From positions 1-40,891 of the forward strand of contig JAGUXX010000210.1 in the NCBI GenBank assembly GCA_020061585.1: a stretch of 40,891 nt of DNA. Direction: 5' to 3'. The notes below the pieces were generated by a model. That model made no database searches. It was given only the letters and a program-made list of their open reading frames with translations, and was not told the origin of the DNA. Numbering within the stretch: the first letter of the stretch is position 1; every line of letters starts with the position of its first letter. Origin of the DNA: Betaproteobacteria bacterium (lineage in GTDB: Bacteria; Pseudomonadota; Gammaproteobacteria; Burkholderiales; Thiobacillaceae). Shown piece by piece: positions 1 to 7,784 of this stretch. The position numbers were made by a program, and so were the translations under genes.

Positions 1-97
1 CCTTCGTTGCCATCCTGTCGTCGTCAAACTTCAGTAAAGCAACTTCCGGCAAGGTCAGCCACCTCACCTCGGATCTCGGGGCATTTCTTAGCGCCAT
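1..97 (-). CDS. N-terminal fragment of an unidentified protein, cut by window edge
   Basis: An open frame begins at an ATG (97-95) and runs off the left edge; about 32 residues are visible, beginning MALRNAPRSEVRWLTLPEV. A Shine-Dalgarno-like GAGGG lies a few bases upstream of the ATG, overlapping the end of the preceding gene, which stops only 5 bp before this start. That spacing suggests translational coupling with the small membrane protein upstream. No family is recognisable from so short a piece. The plus-strand frames across these bases are also open for a short distance, so the call rests on start, ribosome site and operon spacing. Confidence 0.45.
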   Translation of the reverse strand, partial: MALRNAPRSEVRWLTLPEVALLKFDDDRMATK

Positions 98-102
98 GAC
101 CC

Positions 103-666
103 TCAGTCCCTTTTAGGACAGTCTTTCAGAAGTTCCAGAGTGAAACCGTAGTAAGAGCCCAGTTTGATTTCTTCCTCCCAAAGACTCCGAATCTGAGAGT
201 TCTTTGCAAAAAATGCCATCCCACAAACCCACGCCAGCCAAACGTTGCGGTCAATGTAGCCAGCTTTGTAATACAGGTATTCCTCAGCACAAAGATTGAA
301 ATAGTCATATAGATCGTCAACCTCTTCCTTACAAAGCATCAAGCTCTGGTCATGCTTGACGATGGCATTCAGTTTTTCATTCAGATTGTTGTAGCGCTCG
401 TTAAATTTATCGAAGAGGCTGACGAAAAGTTGAGTGTTCTGATGGTGCTGCGCATAGAGAAAAAGCATAAAACCGCCAACAGCACCAATAACTTTGACAA
501 CAAGATCCCGGTCAAACGACAGCCAACTTGTACTTGTGAGTGGGGTAACCCAGTAAGCCAGGGCAAGAAAAACAAGAACCAGCAATACAAAAAACCAGGG
601 ATACCCTCCGCGTCTGTCCAATGAGAAATGGAATAACTTTCCACGCACGCTCTTCAATTTCGACAT
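103..666 (-). CDS. small protein with two N-terminal membrane helices
   Basis: The predicted protein has 187 residues. Two hydrophobic segments (about residues 22-42 and 54-73) are separated by a short loop. A soluble, acidic and aromatic-rich C-terminal part follows, containing a FDKFNERYNNLNEKL stretch of helical or coiled-coil character. I chose the ATG at 666 because GAGGA lies about 9 bases upstream; a GTG at 681 would add five residues. Function is unknown. Proteins with two helices and a cytoplasmic helical tail are common near defence genes, and this one lies at the downstream edge of a restriction-modification island, but that is context only. GC content is clearly lower than in the kdp, rnf and nif parts of the window, consistent with acquired DNA. 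Confidence 0.75.
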   Translation of the reverse strand: MSKLKSVRGKLFHFSLDRRGGYPWFFVLLVLVFLALAYWVTPLTSTSWLSFDRDLVVKVIGAVGGFMLFLYAQHHQNTQLFVSLFDKFNERYNNLNEKLNAIVKHDQSLMLCKEEVDDLYDYFNLCAEEYLYYKAGYIDRNVWLAWVCGMAFFAKNSQIRSLWEEEIKLGSYYGFTLELLKDCPKRD

Positions 667-741
667 GACTGAATTCCTCACGACACCTGCTTGATCGACT
701 CAACCACCTACGCTGCCCACCCAACGACCAGATGGCAACGA

Positions 742-939
742 TCAGTCGCCGCCATGCAGACCCCACTGCACATCTTCACGAACAAATGCCTCGGCCAACG
801 CTTCCGGATGCGACTCCAGGTAGCGCCGCAGCGCTTCCGTCAGCAAAGCATTCATGTCTGGCACCCAGCCGTTGTTGACCAGCGCCTGGCCTTGGCGCGC
901 CAGTTGATCGGGTAGTTCGGCCTGCACTGAGGTGGTCAT
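742..939 (-). CDS. orphan antitoxin-like protein (VapB/ribbon-helix-helix type)
   Basis: The 65-residue protein has a short strand at the N-terminus (MTTSVQAELP), a helix-turn-helix-like middle containing NALLTEALRRYLESH, and an acidic tail ending in WGLHGGD. This is the pattern of small antitoxins normally followed by an overlapping PIN-domain toxin gene. The ATG at 939 is preceded by GGAGAT five to six bases away, so the longer reading from 990 is rejected. No PIN or other toxin gene follows: the next gene downstream is an unrelated membrane protein. It is therefore probably a solitary antitoxin, either a remnant or one retained to neutralise a toxin elsewhere. Confidence 0.65.
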   Translation of the reverse strand: MTTSVQAELPDQLARQGQALVNNGWVPDMNALLTEALRRYLESHPEALAEAFVREDVQWGLHGGD

Positions 940-1282
940 CGCATATCTCCTGTATTGCACAACCTGCCGCAGCGGTTTGGACCCCAACAACGGATTCCAG
1001 GTCGCGCAGCACGGTCATAATTTTATCGGCCAAAGCGCTCGCCAGCCCCAGCCTTTCACCCAGCCTCCCCGCAACATCCATCATTCTTGCCAATGATGGT
1101 GGGCCATCCGCTATCCGGAATGACCGGATAGCGTTCATTCACACCTCATTCGTGTCCGGTCACGTCCGGTTCAGCGACAGCCAATACTGCCCCCCTCTGC
1201 GGTGGCAGACTATTTTTCCTTTGTAGACCAGAGGGTTAGCCCGCTCTCCGCAGCCCCGACCAGGTCGAAAAAAATGTCTGGA
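940..1282. other. intergenic stretch with possible gene remnant
   Basis: These 343 bases separate the AlbA_2-type gene from the orphan antitoxin. On the minus strand an ATG at 1138 with GAGG five bases upstream opens a frame starting MNAIRSFRIADGPPSLARM. It runs for 120 codons to 776, but its second half lies out of frame on the antitoxin gene and reads like a shadow. The first half may be a decayed or truncated gene, or a short leader. The stretch also holds a perfect hairpin (1109-1133) and several copies of the word GTCCGG around 1155-1170 and 1285-1315. Nothing else is evident. Confidence 0.3.
1109..1133. repeat. perfect inverted repeat, 10-bp arms
   Basis: CGCTATCCGG (1109-1118) and CCGGATAGCG (1124-1133) are exact reverse complements separated by AATGA. 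No T-run follows on either strand, so a standard intrinsic terminator is unlikely. The repeat overlaps the start of the doubtful minus-strand frame at 1138 and could be an operator or RNA hairpin. Confidence 0.6.
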
Positions 1283-2695
1283 TCATGTCCGATTGATGTC
1301 CGGGCATGTCCGGTCTGTGCGCCGATACACCGTTCCGGCTCCCTTGCCGACGCGCAGTAACAAGCCAGCCGCCTCCAGCTCAACCAGATCACGGCGAGCC
1401 TGCCGATCCGAGACTTCCATTGCAAACCGTTGGTGGTATTCGCCGGGGCGAATTGCTTCCCCGTGCCCAAGTAGCGCCAACAAGGCCTGCTGTCGACGAT
1501 TGGGTGCAAGAAGTTCTGCTTCATGCCCTGTCCGCCCATAAATCGTTAGCGTGACACCAGTTGGCCGATCAACCCACTTTGGTGCTGGCAAGCTGTGATC
1601 TTGGCAGGCGTTGATGATCAACTGGCCACCACGGCCAATACGCTCCATCAAGCCGCGCAAATAGAACACATGGGCAATGTCTGGATTCGTTGGCAGAGAG
1701 GGGTGATTCCGCTTTAGGTCCGAAGGTTGCAACCCTTCCGGGAAATGCCCCGAGTTCCAGATTTCGATCCTATTTGGATAGATGCCCACCGTCACGCCAC
1801 CGGAAAATCCAGAATAGTCCCGATGCGCAAATGCGTTGACCAAGCCTTCACGCAGTGCCTCGAATGGATATTCGGGTCGATCAATGCGACGCACATCGCC
1901 AGACTGAAATCGGGCTTCCCAGCGAACATGCTGCGACAAGATTTCAAACGCCTGCTCAAACACCTTGACCAATGGTCCTTGCAACAAACGATCATCCAGA
2001 TAGGCATCGCCACTTTTGTCAGAAGCAAAACGCGTCACCCGAACTCGGGTTTGCGGGTGACGAAGGGCCGGATTTTTCGCAAACAACACATCCGCCGCCT
2101 GGGTGTACCCTTTTGCCGAATAGACGGCCAGCGCCTGCAAAATTTCAATATCGTCCGCGCCATCGGCAAATACGAAACGACCGGATTCCTTGGCCTGCGA
2201 CATCGTGCGGTGAATCTCGTCCCGGTCCAGATCGGCCTCCTCCATCGCCATCGCTGGACGGCGCTCCCAGCGCTCTGCTGCTACAGATTTCGACTGAACC
2301 ATGTCGCGCAGCTTTTCAGCGTCAGCCATTCGGGTGCTGCTGCCCACACGCACGTAGACGCTGCCGGCACACACATAGGGGCGATCCTTGCCTTCCGGGA
2401 CATCGATGGAAATAACGCTCTTGCCCTCTTCGTCATCGATATTGACCGTGAACAAGGCCTTGGGCGTGATGCTCTCCAGCAAATAGGCATGGATTTTTTG
2501 AACCTGCGCGTTCGCGTCCTCCACACCAACGAGCTTGCCCTTATCGTCTACGCCGCAAAAAACCGTGCCGCCCAGCGTGTTCAAAAACGCGCAGACCGTT
2601 CTGGCTACGGTATCCAGATTGCCGATGTCGGTCTTGAATTCAGTGCCACTACTTTCACCCTGGCGGATTTGCTTCCTGACGAGATCCGGAATCAT
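1283..2695 (-). CDS. Schlafen/AlbA_2-type putative DNA- or RNA-binding protein
   Basis: The protein has 470 residues. The N-terminal part carries the AlbA_2 (Schlafen-like) signature: an E-F-K core at about residues 19-21, then a FLNTLGGTVFCGVDDKG stretch and a VYVRVGSST strand. The middle contains FEALREGLVNAFAHRDYS, typical of the RecG-like/HATPase_c_4 region in this family, followed by a GRGGQLI segment. The C-terminus resembles a winged helix (SDRQARRDLVELEAAGLL). Such proteins are usually annotated as transcriptional regulators or 'ATP-dependent DNA helicase RecG-related', and many lie in defence islands. The start overlaps the DUF4062 stop by ATGA, so the two genes are translationally coupled. 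It is the last gene of the seven-gene type I restriction operon. The function is inferred, not established. Confidence 0.85.
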   Translation of the reverse strand: MIPDLVRKQIRQGESSGTEFKTDIGNLDTVARTVCAFLNTLGGTVFCGVDDKGKLVGVEDANAQVQKIHAYLLESITPKALFTVNIDDEEGKSVISIDVPEGKDRPYVCAGSVYVRVGSSTRMADAEKLRDMVQSKSVAAERWERRPAMAMEEADLDRDEIHRTMSQAKESGRFVFADGADDIEILQALAVYSAKGYTQAADVLFAKNPALRHPQTRVRVTRFASDKSGDAYLDDRLLQGPLVKVFEQAFEILSQHVRWEARFQSGDVRRIDRPEYPFEALREGLVNAFAHRDYSGFSGGVTVGIYPNRIEIWNSGHFPEGLQPSDLKRNHPSLPTNPDIAHVFYLRGLMERIGRGGQLIINACQDHSLPAPKWVDRPTGVTLTIYGRTGHEAELLAPNRRQQALLALLGHGEAIRPGEYHQRFAMEVSDRQARRDLVELEAAGLLLRVGKGAGTVYRRTDRTCPDINRT

Positions 2696-3330
2696 GGCTT
2701 TTTCTCCTGCGCCACACGCCGCGCCACCGCAACCTGATTATTGAAGTGCTCCTCAAGGAAGCGTTCTACCTCCTGATAACGGTAGAACTGGGCACTGGCA
2801 TACAACTGCGCATCGTCAGCCGTCACGAATTTCTGCACCCAGTTGCCCTTGCGATCCGCCACCCGAATATCGTGCCGGATAGCTGCCTCGTACATGTCTA
2901 TCACGCGCAAATCATCGATGACGGGATTGCGCTTTACTTTCAGCGCGGCCCGCTTCTCGGCGTTGTCGAAGCCGACATTGCCCAACAGCGTGCGCGCGAA
3001 CGCCACCTGATCGTGCGCCAAAATCCACCGGGGCTTGTTCAGCTCGATGGCCCGTAGCAATTCCTCATGGGTAATGGACCTGGCCGTTGCATCCTCCTTG
3101 CCAGAGCCGTAATGCGTGGTGATCAGGCTCAGGAACAGATCGCATTGCTCAACAGCATGTAGGCAATTCTCGAATGCACTCTGGGTCGAAATCACCGGCA
3201 CGGTGCCCTTGTGCGACATCCAGACCTCATAACCGAAGCGCGTCAGGATGGCGTAAATGCGCTCCAGTAGTTCCTCAATGCCATATACCGTCGAGGAAAC
3301 CATGACGACGAGTTTTTTCTGTTTGGCCAT
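2692..3330 (-). CDS. DUF4062 domain protein
   Basis: The 212-residue protein opens with KKLVVMVSSTVYGIEELLER, which matches the start of DUF4062 (a strand ending in SST, then a helix). It continues with an AFENCLHAVEQCDLFLSLI segment and a GSGKEDATARSITHEELLRA loop. DUF4062 is thought to adopt a TIR- or nucleotide-deoxyribosyltransferase-like alpha/beta fold. It is common in predicted immune and signalling proteins, usually fused to an effector, whereas here it stands nearly alone with a helical C-terminus (about 110-212). It follows the GHKL ATPase after 40 bp and overlaps the AlbA_2 gene by 4 bp, so the pair probably acts together. No catalytic residue can be assigned with confidence. Confidence 0.85.
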   Translation of the reverse strand: MAKQKKLVVMVSSTVYGIEELLERIYAILTRFGYEVWMSHKGTVPVISTQSAFENCLHAVEQCDLFLSLITTHYGSGKEDATARSITHEELLRAIELNKPRWILAHDQVAFARTLLGNVGFDNAEKRAALKVKRNPVIDDLRVIDMYEAAIRHDIRVADRKGNWVQKFVTADDAQLYASAQFYRYQEVERFLEEHFNNQVAVARRVAQEKKP

Positions 3331-3370
3331 GTCAGCATTTCATCTCATAGGTCCGCACTTTGGCTGTTCA

Positions 3371-5128
3371 TCAACACCCGCCTAGATCACGCAACAACCA
3401 CTTTAATTGCCTCCGTGCGGTCGCGATCAATTGATCAAATACCATGGCACTTACATTGGGTTCCCGGTTATCCGAGGGGTAATCCGGCGAACGCCGGCCG
3501 CCAATCAGTAAAACCTTGATCGGTGCGCTGCTGTGTTTACCCAGATCATGACGGTAGGTAATCGCCTGCAAGTAGTTATCGTGGTTCAGAGCATGGCCCG
3601 GCTTTTTGAACTCGATTAGCAAATATTCGCCGTTCAGGTTTTCGTTCAGCAACAAGTCTGGCCGCTGGTCGGCTTTCTCGCCGACGTAATTTTTGCCCAA
3701 ATAGTCCTCCACCTGACGCCGCAGCGTGGTGTTGGAACTAAACAGCGAATATTCTGGGCCGAAGACCCACAAAGCGTTCTCCAAGGCTTTGTGCATGACC
3801 ACTTCCAAAGTGTTAGGCGCTCGTGAGAGCTGCTCAAGTTGATCGAGAAAAATACTGCGTGCCTGAGCCTGCTCGACGAGCCAGGCCATTTCAGCCAAAC
3901 CAAAATCGTTCAACCCATCGGCAATCGCTGCAACATCGCGCGGCCGGGAGTCGGCAATATGTTCAAGTAGCGTCCTGTAGTCGGAACGTTCCAGCGCTTC
4001 CAACAGCACATAAACAATAGGCTCGACCTTGCTTTCCGGCTCACCGTAATACTTGCCGAGAATCTTCTTGATTGCCCGGTCGGCAAAATGGCGCTTGTAC
4101 TCAGGCAACTCGGCCAAACGCGCCTGAATGGTTTTTTGTAGCCGCGCCTGAGCCAGTTGCATTTCCTGTCGATATTGCCGCTCAAAGGCAGCGCGCAGGA
4201 TCGGTTGCACATGAGCTTCGAGCGCCTGCAGCAGTTCGCTGTTTTCCACGGGCGAGTCCCAACCTGCCGTGATGTGGTCACGTATACCATCCGCTTCCAC
4301 CTCGCCGTACAACTTTCGCAGCAGCTTTGGCGGAAAGTCATCCCGTTCATCCAAGCCGAAAAATCGCGGCTTGCCTACGGATTTTCCATCCACCCGCAAT
4401 GTGATGCCTGGCTGACGCAGGCCTGACTTTCCGTCGCTGATAGCGAAGCGCAACTTGACCGAACCGACCGCCGGCAACTCATGCACGCTATCGCTGTAAC
4501 TGCCGGACACGTCATCGACGGCCAGTTGCTTACCAACCACCGTCAGTCGGAAATCATCCTGGCGACCATAGTCCTGAAGCAATACCTGGCGCAATTTGTT
4601 GGCATCCGGATACGCCAGACGCTGGTGCAGACCAGACAGGGTAATCGTGGTGCCATGCAGTTCCGCGTCACAAGCCTCGCTACGGAAGGCAATGACCAGT
4701 TGCTCAATGTCTTCAACTTCGGCCAAGTCTTCCAGTCGCAGCGTAAAGCCACAAAGACGACCGCGTGCCCGTGTCTCAAGCATCATGGTGGAAGCTGCCA
4801 TCAAGCCCGCGAATTTTCCTATCCCCTTACGCCCCTTGATCAAGCGGTTCTTGCCGGCGGTTCTTTCACCTCGCCGCGAGCGGCGATCAGTGGCAATGAA
4901 CAGGTAATGCCGACGCAACTCTTCTTCGGTCATGCCACAGCCGTCATCGGTGATCACGATGGGCTCGTCGCTCATCGGTCGAGGCAATGAAACGAATACC
5001 TGCTCCGCATCGGCATCCCAGGCGTTATCCACTAGTTCTTTCAACGCTTTTTCGGAAGACGCATATTCCTGACTGAGCAATGTCGCCAGTCGGGAATCGA
5101 CCTGAAATCGCAATCCGGGTTTGGTCAT
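3371..5128 (-). CDS. GHKL (MutL/MORC-like) ATPase fused to a PD-(D/E)XK nuclease domain
   Basis: The protein has 585 residues when started at the ATG at 5128, which overlaps the hsdS stop as ATGA; the open frame extends further upstream but over hsdS. The N-terminal ATPase motifs are clear: N-box ELVDNAWDADA (E31, N35, D38), DDGCG (61-65) and KGRKGIGK (98-105, the G2 lid). A transducer-like domain and a helical middle follow. The C-terminus contains RPDLLLNENL (D491) and LLIEFKKPG (E506, K508), the spacing of a PD-(D/E)XK nuclease. MutL/MORC-type ATPases linked to restriction-fold nucleases in restriction-modification operons are known from comparative genomics, so a DNA-clamping or DNA-translocating restriction effector is plausible. 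Its position directly after hsdS suggests co-function with the type I enzyme. The nuclease assignment is motif-based. Confidence 0.8.
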   Translation of the reverse strand: MTKPGLRFQVDSRLATLLSQEYASSEKALKELVDNAWDADAEQVFVSLPRPMSDEPIVITDDGCGMTEEELRRHYLFIATDRRSRRGERTAGKNRLIKGRKGIGKFAGLMAASTMMLETRARGRLCGFTLRLEDLAEVEDIEQLVIAFRSEACDAELHGTTITLSGLHQRLAYPDANKLRQVLLQDYGRQDDFRLTVVGKQLAVDDVSGSYSDSVHELPAVGSVKLRFAISDGKSGLRQPGITLRVDGKSVGKPRFFGLDERDDFPPKLLRKLYGEVEADGIRDHITAGWDSPVENSELLQALEAHVQPILRAAFERQYRQEMQLAQARLQKTIQARLAELPEYKRHFADRAIKKILGKYYGEPESKVEPIVYVLLEALERSDYRTLLEHIADSRPRDVAAIADGLNDFGLAEMAWLVEQAQARSIFLDQLEQLSRAPNTLEVVMHKALENALWVFGPEYSLFSSNTTLRRQVEDYLGKNYVGEKADQRPDLLLNENLNGEYLLIEFKKPGHALNHDNYLQAITYRHDLGKHSSAPIKVLLIGGRRSPDYPSDNREPNVSAMVFDQLIATARRQLKWLLRDLGGC

Positions 5129-6738
5129 GTGATTGCCTCTGCTTCCTGAAGATGTGTGATTTCTTCTTGTTCGATGGCAATGCCGGTGAGGCTCGCAACA
5201 GCGCTGGCGGCGAGATTGGTTGCAATGCGTTGCCTCCGGGATAGTTGATCCGCATAGTGATCGCACATTCGGAAAAGCTCATCGACGATCACAACAATTC
5301 GATCTTGTTCAGCCTTGGGGGGTACCGGAACAACCAGATCTTCAACGCCTCCGACCCGCAGATGCTTAACCGTCATGCCAATGGCCGCTTCGATCATCCG
5401 GGCTTGAAAACTCGGACTCTGAATTACGTAGAGAAGAAAGCGGTTGCTGAATAACTCAGGAAAGAGCCGGATCAACATTGAGCGCTGGCCGAGGCACACC
5501 TTTTCGCCCACCGGAACAATCGCAGCTTCGCCCATCGGGGCTTCACGAGTGAAAAAGATGTCACCACTCTTGGGTGGCATCCGCCTCGCCCAGTAAGCAT
5601 AGGTTTCTTCTGAAATCTTCCTTGTACTGGTCAGATCCATCCGGCCATTACGGATATCGGTCGTACGAATGAGGTGAATGCCTTCGCTGACGTAGGGCGC
5701 GGTTTTGTTGTGACAATCAACTACGGCTTGCGATACCTGCAGCAGTGAGGCCCAAGCCCAATGTTCGGGCAATGTGGCTTCAGGAATAGCAACTTGTTGA
5801 GTGCGAAGCTTCTTCAGCATGGACAAGGCTTCTTTTTGCTCCTGCTCGACAGATTCCTTCGACCATGCGACGCGCTTTGCTGCAATCAAATCAAGCAGTG
5901 CAGAGCCTGCGGAAGCATGGCGATGTTCGATGTTCAGCAACTCGCCAGACACTGCCAAATCAAGAATCAAGCCCTTAAACGCTACGACATCCTCCGGCGC
6001 ATGAAACAGCTGCCCGAAGTTGTCGCCCAGGCGTGTCCAGGTGGTTTGCAGTTCGTGCGGGCTGGTGGCGCTGGCGACGGCTTGCAGGGTGGACTGGCGC
6101 AGGTTGTTTTGCAGTTTTCGGCGGGCCTGTTGTTGCGTTTCCAGCTTGTCGCACAAGGCCATTAGTTCATTGACTTTGGCGACGATGCGGGATTGTTCCT
6201 CTTCGCTTGGAATTCTCAACTTGACTGCCGAAAGCTCTGCCTTGCCTATCACGCCCTGTGCAGACCCACGCGAACCACCGCGAAGTCGCAAGGTAAAAGG
6301 CATCAGCATGAAATACAGGTACTTGGTACTCAATCCATCGCGAGGCCGAATGGCGGCTACGCTTCGACCAATCGCGCAGTCAATTGCAAGGTTCAGCTTG
6401 CCGACCGTTGCCCCAACTACGCAAATCAGCACGTCACCTTTCTTTGCGAACTTCAATGGCTTGGTTGTCCACTCACGAACGACTGGATATAGCTCTCCGA
6501 ACTCACCGGTCTTAACAAAGATGGTTCCGTTCCCACTTGTATTGCAGTCGCTTCCAGGTGGTGCTTGCCCCATCACGAAATCAGCAATTTTGTCGAGATG
6601 CATTGCCTCCAGAGGTTTGCAGTCCGCCAACAACGTGCCATCGGATGCGAGCGAAAAGATCAACTCCCGCAACCGCCCCACGCCCCCCGGCGCATTCGCA
6701 ATATGCCCAAACTCCGCCAGAAACTGCTGCGCGTCCAT
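5125..6738 (-). CDS. hsdS: type I restriction-modification specificity subunit HsdS
   Basis: This 537-residue protein would recognise the bipartite target sequence and hold the methyltransferase (M2S) and restriction (R2M2S) complexes together. Two target-recognition domains are evident. The first ends with a PSEEEQSRIVAKVNELMALC helix; the second ends with the related PPKAEQDRIVVIVDELFRMC helix. This gives the duplicated layout expected of HsdS. A central AFKGLILDLAVSGEL segment and the equivalent N-terminal RLRELIFSLASDGTL segment form the conserved repeats. The length is at the upper end for HsdS. The ATG (6738) overlaps the stop of the upstream nuclease gene by one base (TGATG), and its own stop overlaps the ATPase start, so translation is coupled along the operon. 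Confidence 0.95.
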   Translation of the reverse strand: MDAQQFLAEFGHIANAPGGVGRLRELIFSLASDGTLLADCKPLEAMHLDKIADFVMGQAPPGSDCNTSGNGTIFVKTGEFGELYPVVREWTTKPLKFAKKGDVLICVVGATVGKLNLAIDCAIGRSVAAIRPRDGLSTKYLYFMLMPFTLRLRGGSRGSAQGVIGKAELSAVKLRIPSEEEQSRIVAKVNELMALCDKLETQQQARRKLQNNLRQSTLQAVASATSPHELQTTWTRLGDNFGQLFHAPEDVVAFKGLILDLAVSGELLNIEHRHASAGSALLDLIAAKRVAWSKESVEQEQKEALSMLKKLRTQQVAIPEATLPEHWAWASLLQVSQAVVDCHNKTAPYVSEGIHLIRTTDIRNGRMDLTSTRKISEETYAYWARRMPPKSGDIFFTREAPMGEAAIVPVGEKVCLGQRSMLIRLFPELFSNRFLLYVIQSPSFQARMIEAAIGMTVKHLRVGGVEDLVVPVPPKAEQDRIVVIVDELFRMCDHYADQLSRRQRIATNLAASAVASLTGIAIEQEEITHLQEAEAIT

Positions 6739-7784
6739 CAGGCTTGCTCCTCATCGGCATGCCCATCGTCCGCCAGGGCTTGCTCGATTTGCTCGATGCT
6801 GGGCAGGCTGGTTTGCAGTTCGGCGGGTAGCGACTCGATCAGTTGATATTCCGCTACGCCTATGGGTTGAGTTTTGTCGCGCAGGGCATATTCGGCGATG
6901 ACCTTGTTTTTGCTCTTGCACAGCAGGAGGCCAATGGTGGGGTTGTCCTGCTCGGCCTTGACCTGCATGTCGACGGCGGTGAGATAGAAACTCAGTTGCC
7001 CAAGGTGTTCGGGCTTGAATTTGTCGGCCTTGAGTTCGATGACCACATAGCAGCGCAGCTTGAGGTGATAGAACAGCAGATCGATGAAGAAGTCGTCGCC
7101 GCCGACTTCCAGGTGCACCTGTCGCCCGACGAAGGCAAAACCGGCACCCAACTCCAGCAAGAACTGGGTGATGTGCTGTACCAACGCCGTTTCGATTTCC
7201 CGTTCGCCCGCTTCCTTGCCGATTCCCAAGAAATCGAACAGATAGGGATCTTTGAGGGATTGCCGGGCAAGATCGGTTCCGGGGGCGGGCAAACGCTCGG
7301 CAAAATTGGTCGCGGCCTTGCCTTCACGCTCCAGCAGGCGGGTTTCGATGTGAATTTCCAGCATCGTGCGCGACCAGCCATGTGAAATCGCGCGTTCGGC
7401 ATAGGCCAGCCGCCGATCCGGTTCTTTCAGTTTGGTCAGCAGTACGAGGTTATGGCCCCAAGGCAATTGTCCAACAGCCTGTTGGACAATTGCCTCGTCC
7501 GGCCAGGCGTCGGCGAAAGCCCGCATATACATCAGGTTGGCGCGGGAGAAACCTTTCATGTCGGGAAAGGCCGCTCGCAGGTCCTGCGCCAGCCGCTCGA
7601 TCACCTTGGCGCCCCAACCTTGTTGCGCTTGCCGCGCCAGGATGTCGCGCCCGATCTGCCAATACAGCAGAACCAGTTCCCGGTTGACCGCCAGCGCGGC
7701 GCGTTGCTGGGCCGCGTGTATGCGTGTTTTCAGCTCGGCGAGCCAGCCGGCATAGTCCGGCGGCAGCGGTACGATATCAGGCAT
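6738..7784 (-). CDS. DUF1016/YhcG-type PD-(D/E)XK nuclease-domain protein
   Basis: The 348-residue protein has a DUF1016 N-terminal domain, recognisable by LVLLYWQIGRDILARQAQQG and by the SRANLMYMRAFADAWPD segment with its GQLPWGHNLVLLTKL motif. Its C-terminal YhcG domain carries FFIDLLFYHLKLRCYVVIEL with a following K, the D...E-x-K pattern of a PD-(D/E)XK nuclease. YhcG-like proteins are frequent companions of type I restriction genes; their exact role is unsettled. Here the gene overlaps hsdM by 8 bp and hsdS by 1 bp, an arrangement that fixes its stoichiometry to the methyltransferase genes. It could be an accessory nuclease or an assembly factor for the complex. Confidence 0.9.
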   Translation of the reverse strand: MPDIVPLPPDYAGWLAELKTRIHAAQQRAALAVNRELVLLYWQIGRDILARQAQQGWGAKVIERLAQDLRAAFPDMKGFSRANLMYMRAFADAWPDEAIVQQAVGQLPWGHNLVLLTKLKEPDRRLAYAERAISHGWSRTMLEIHIETRLLEREGKAATNFAERLPAPGTDLARQSLKDPYLFDFLGIGKEAGEREIETALVQHITQFLLELGAGFAFVGRQVHLEVGGDDFFIDLLFYHLKLRCYVVIELKADKFKPEHLGQLSFYLTAVDMQVKAEQDNPTIGLLLCKSKNKVIAEYALRDKTQPIGVAEYQLIESLPAELQTSLPSIEQIEQALADDGHADEEQA

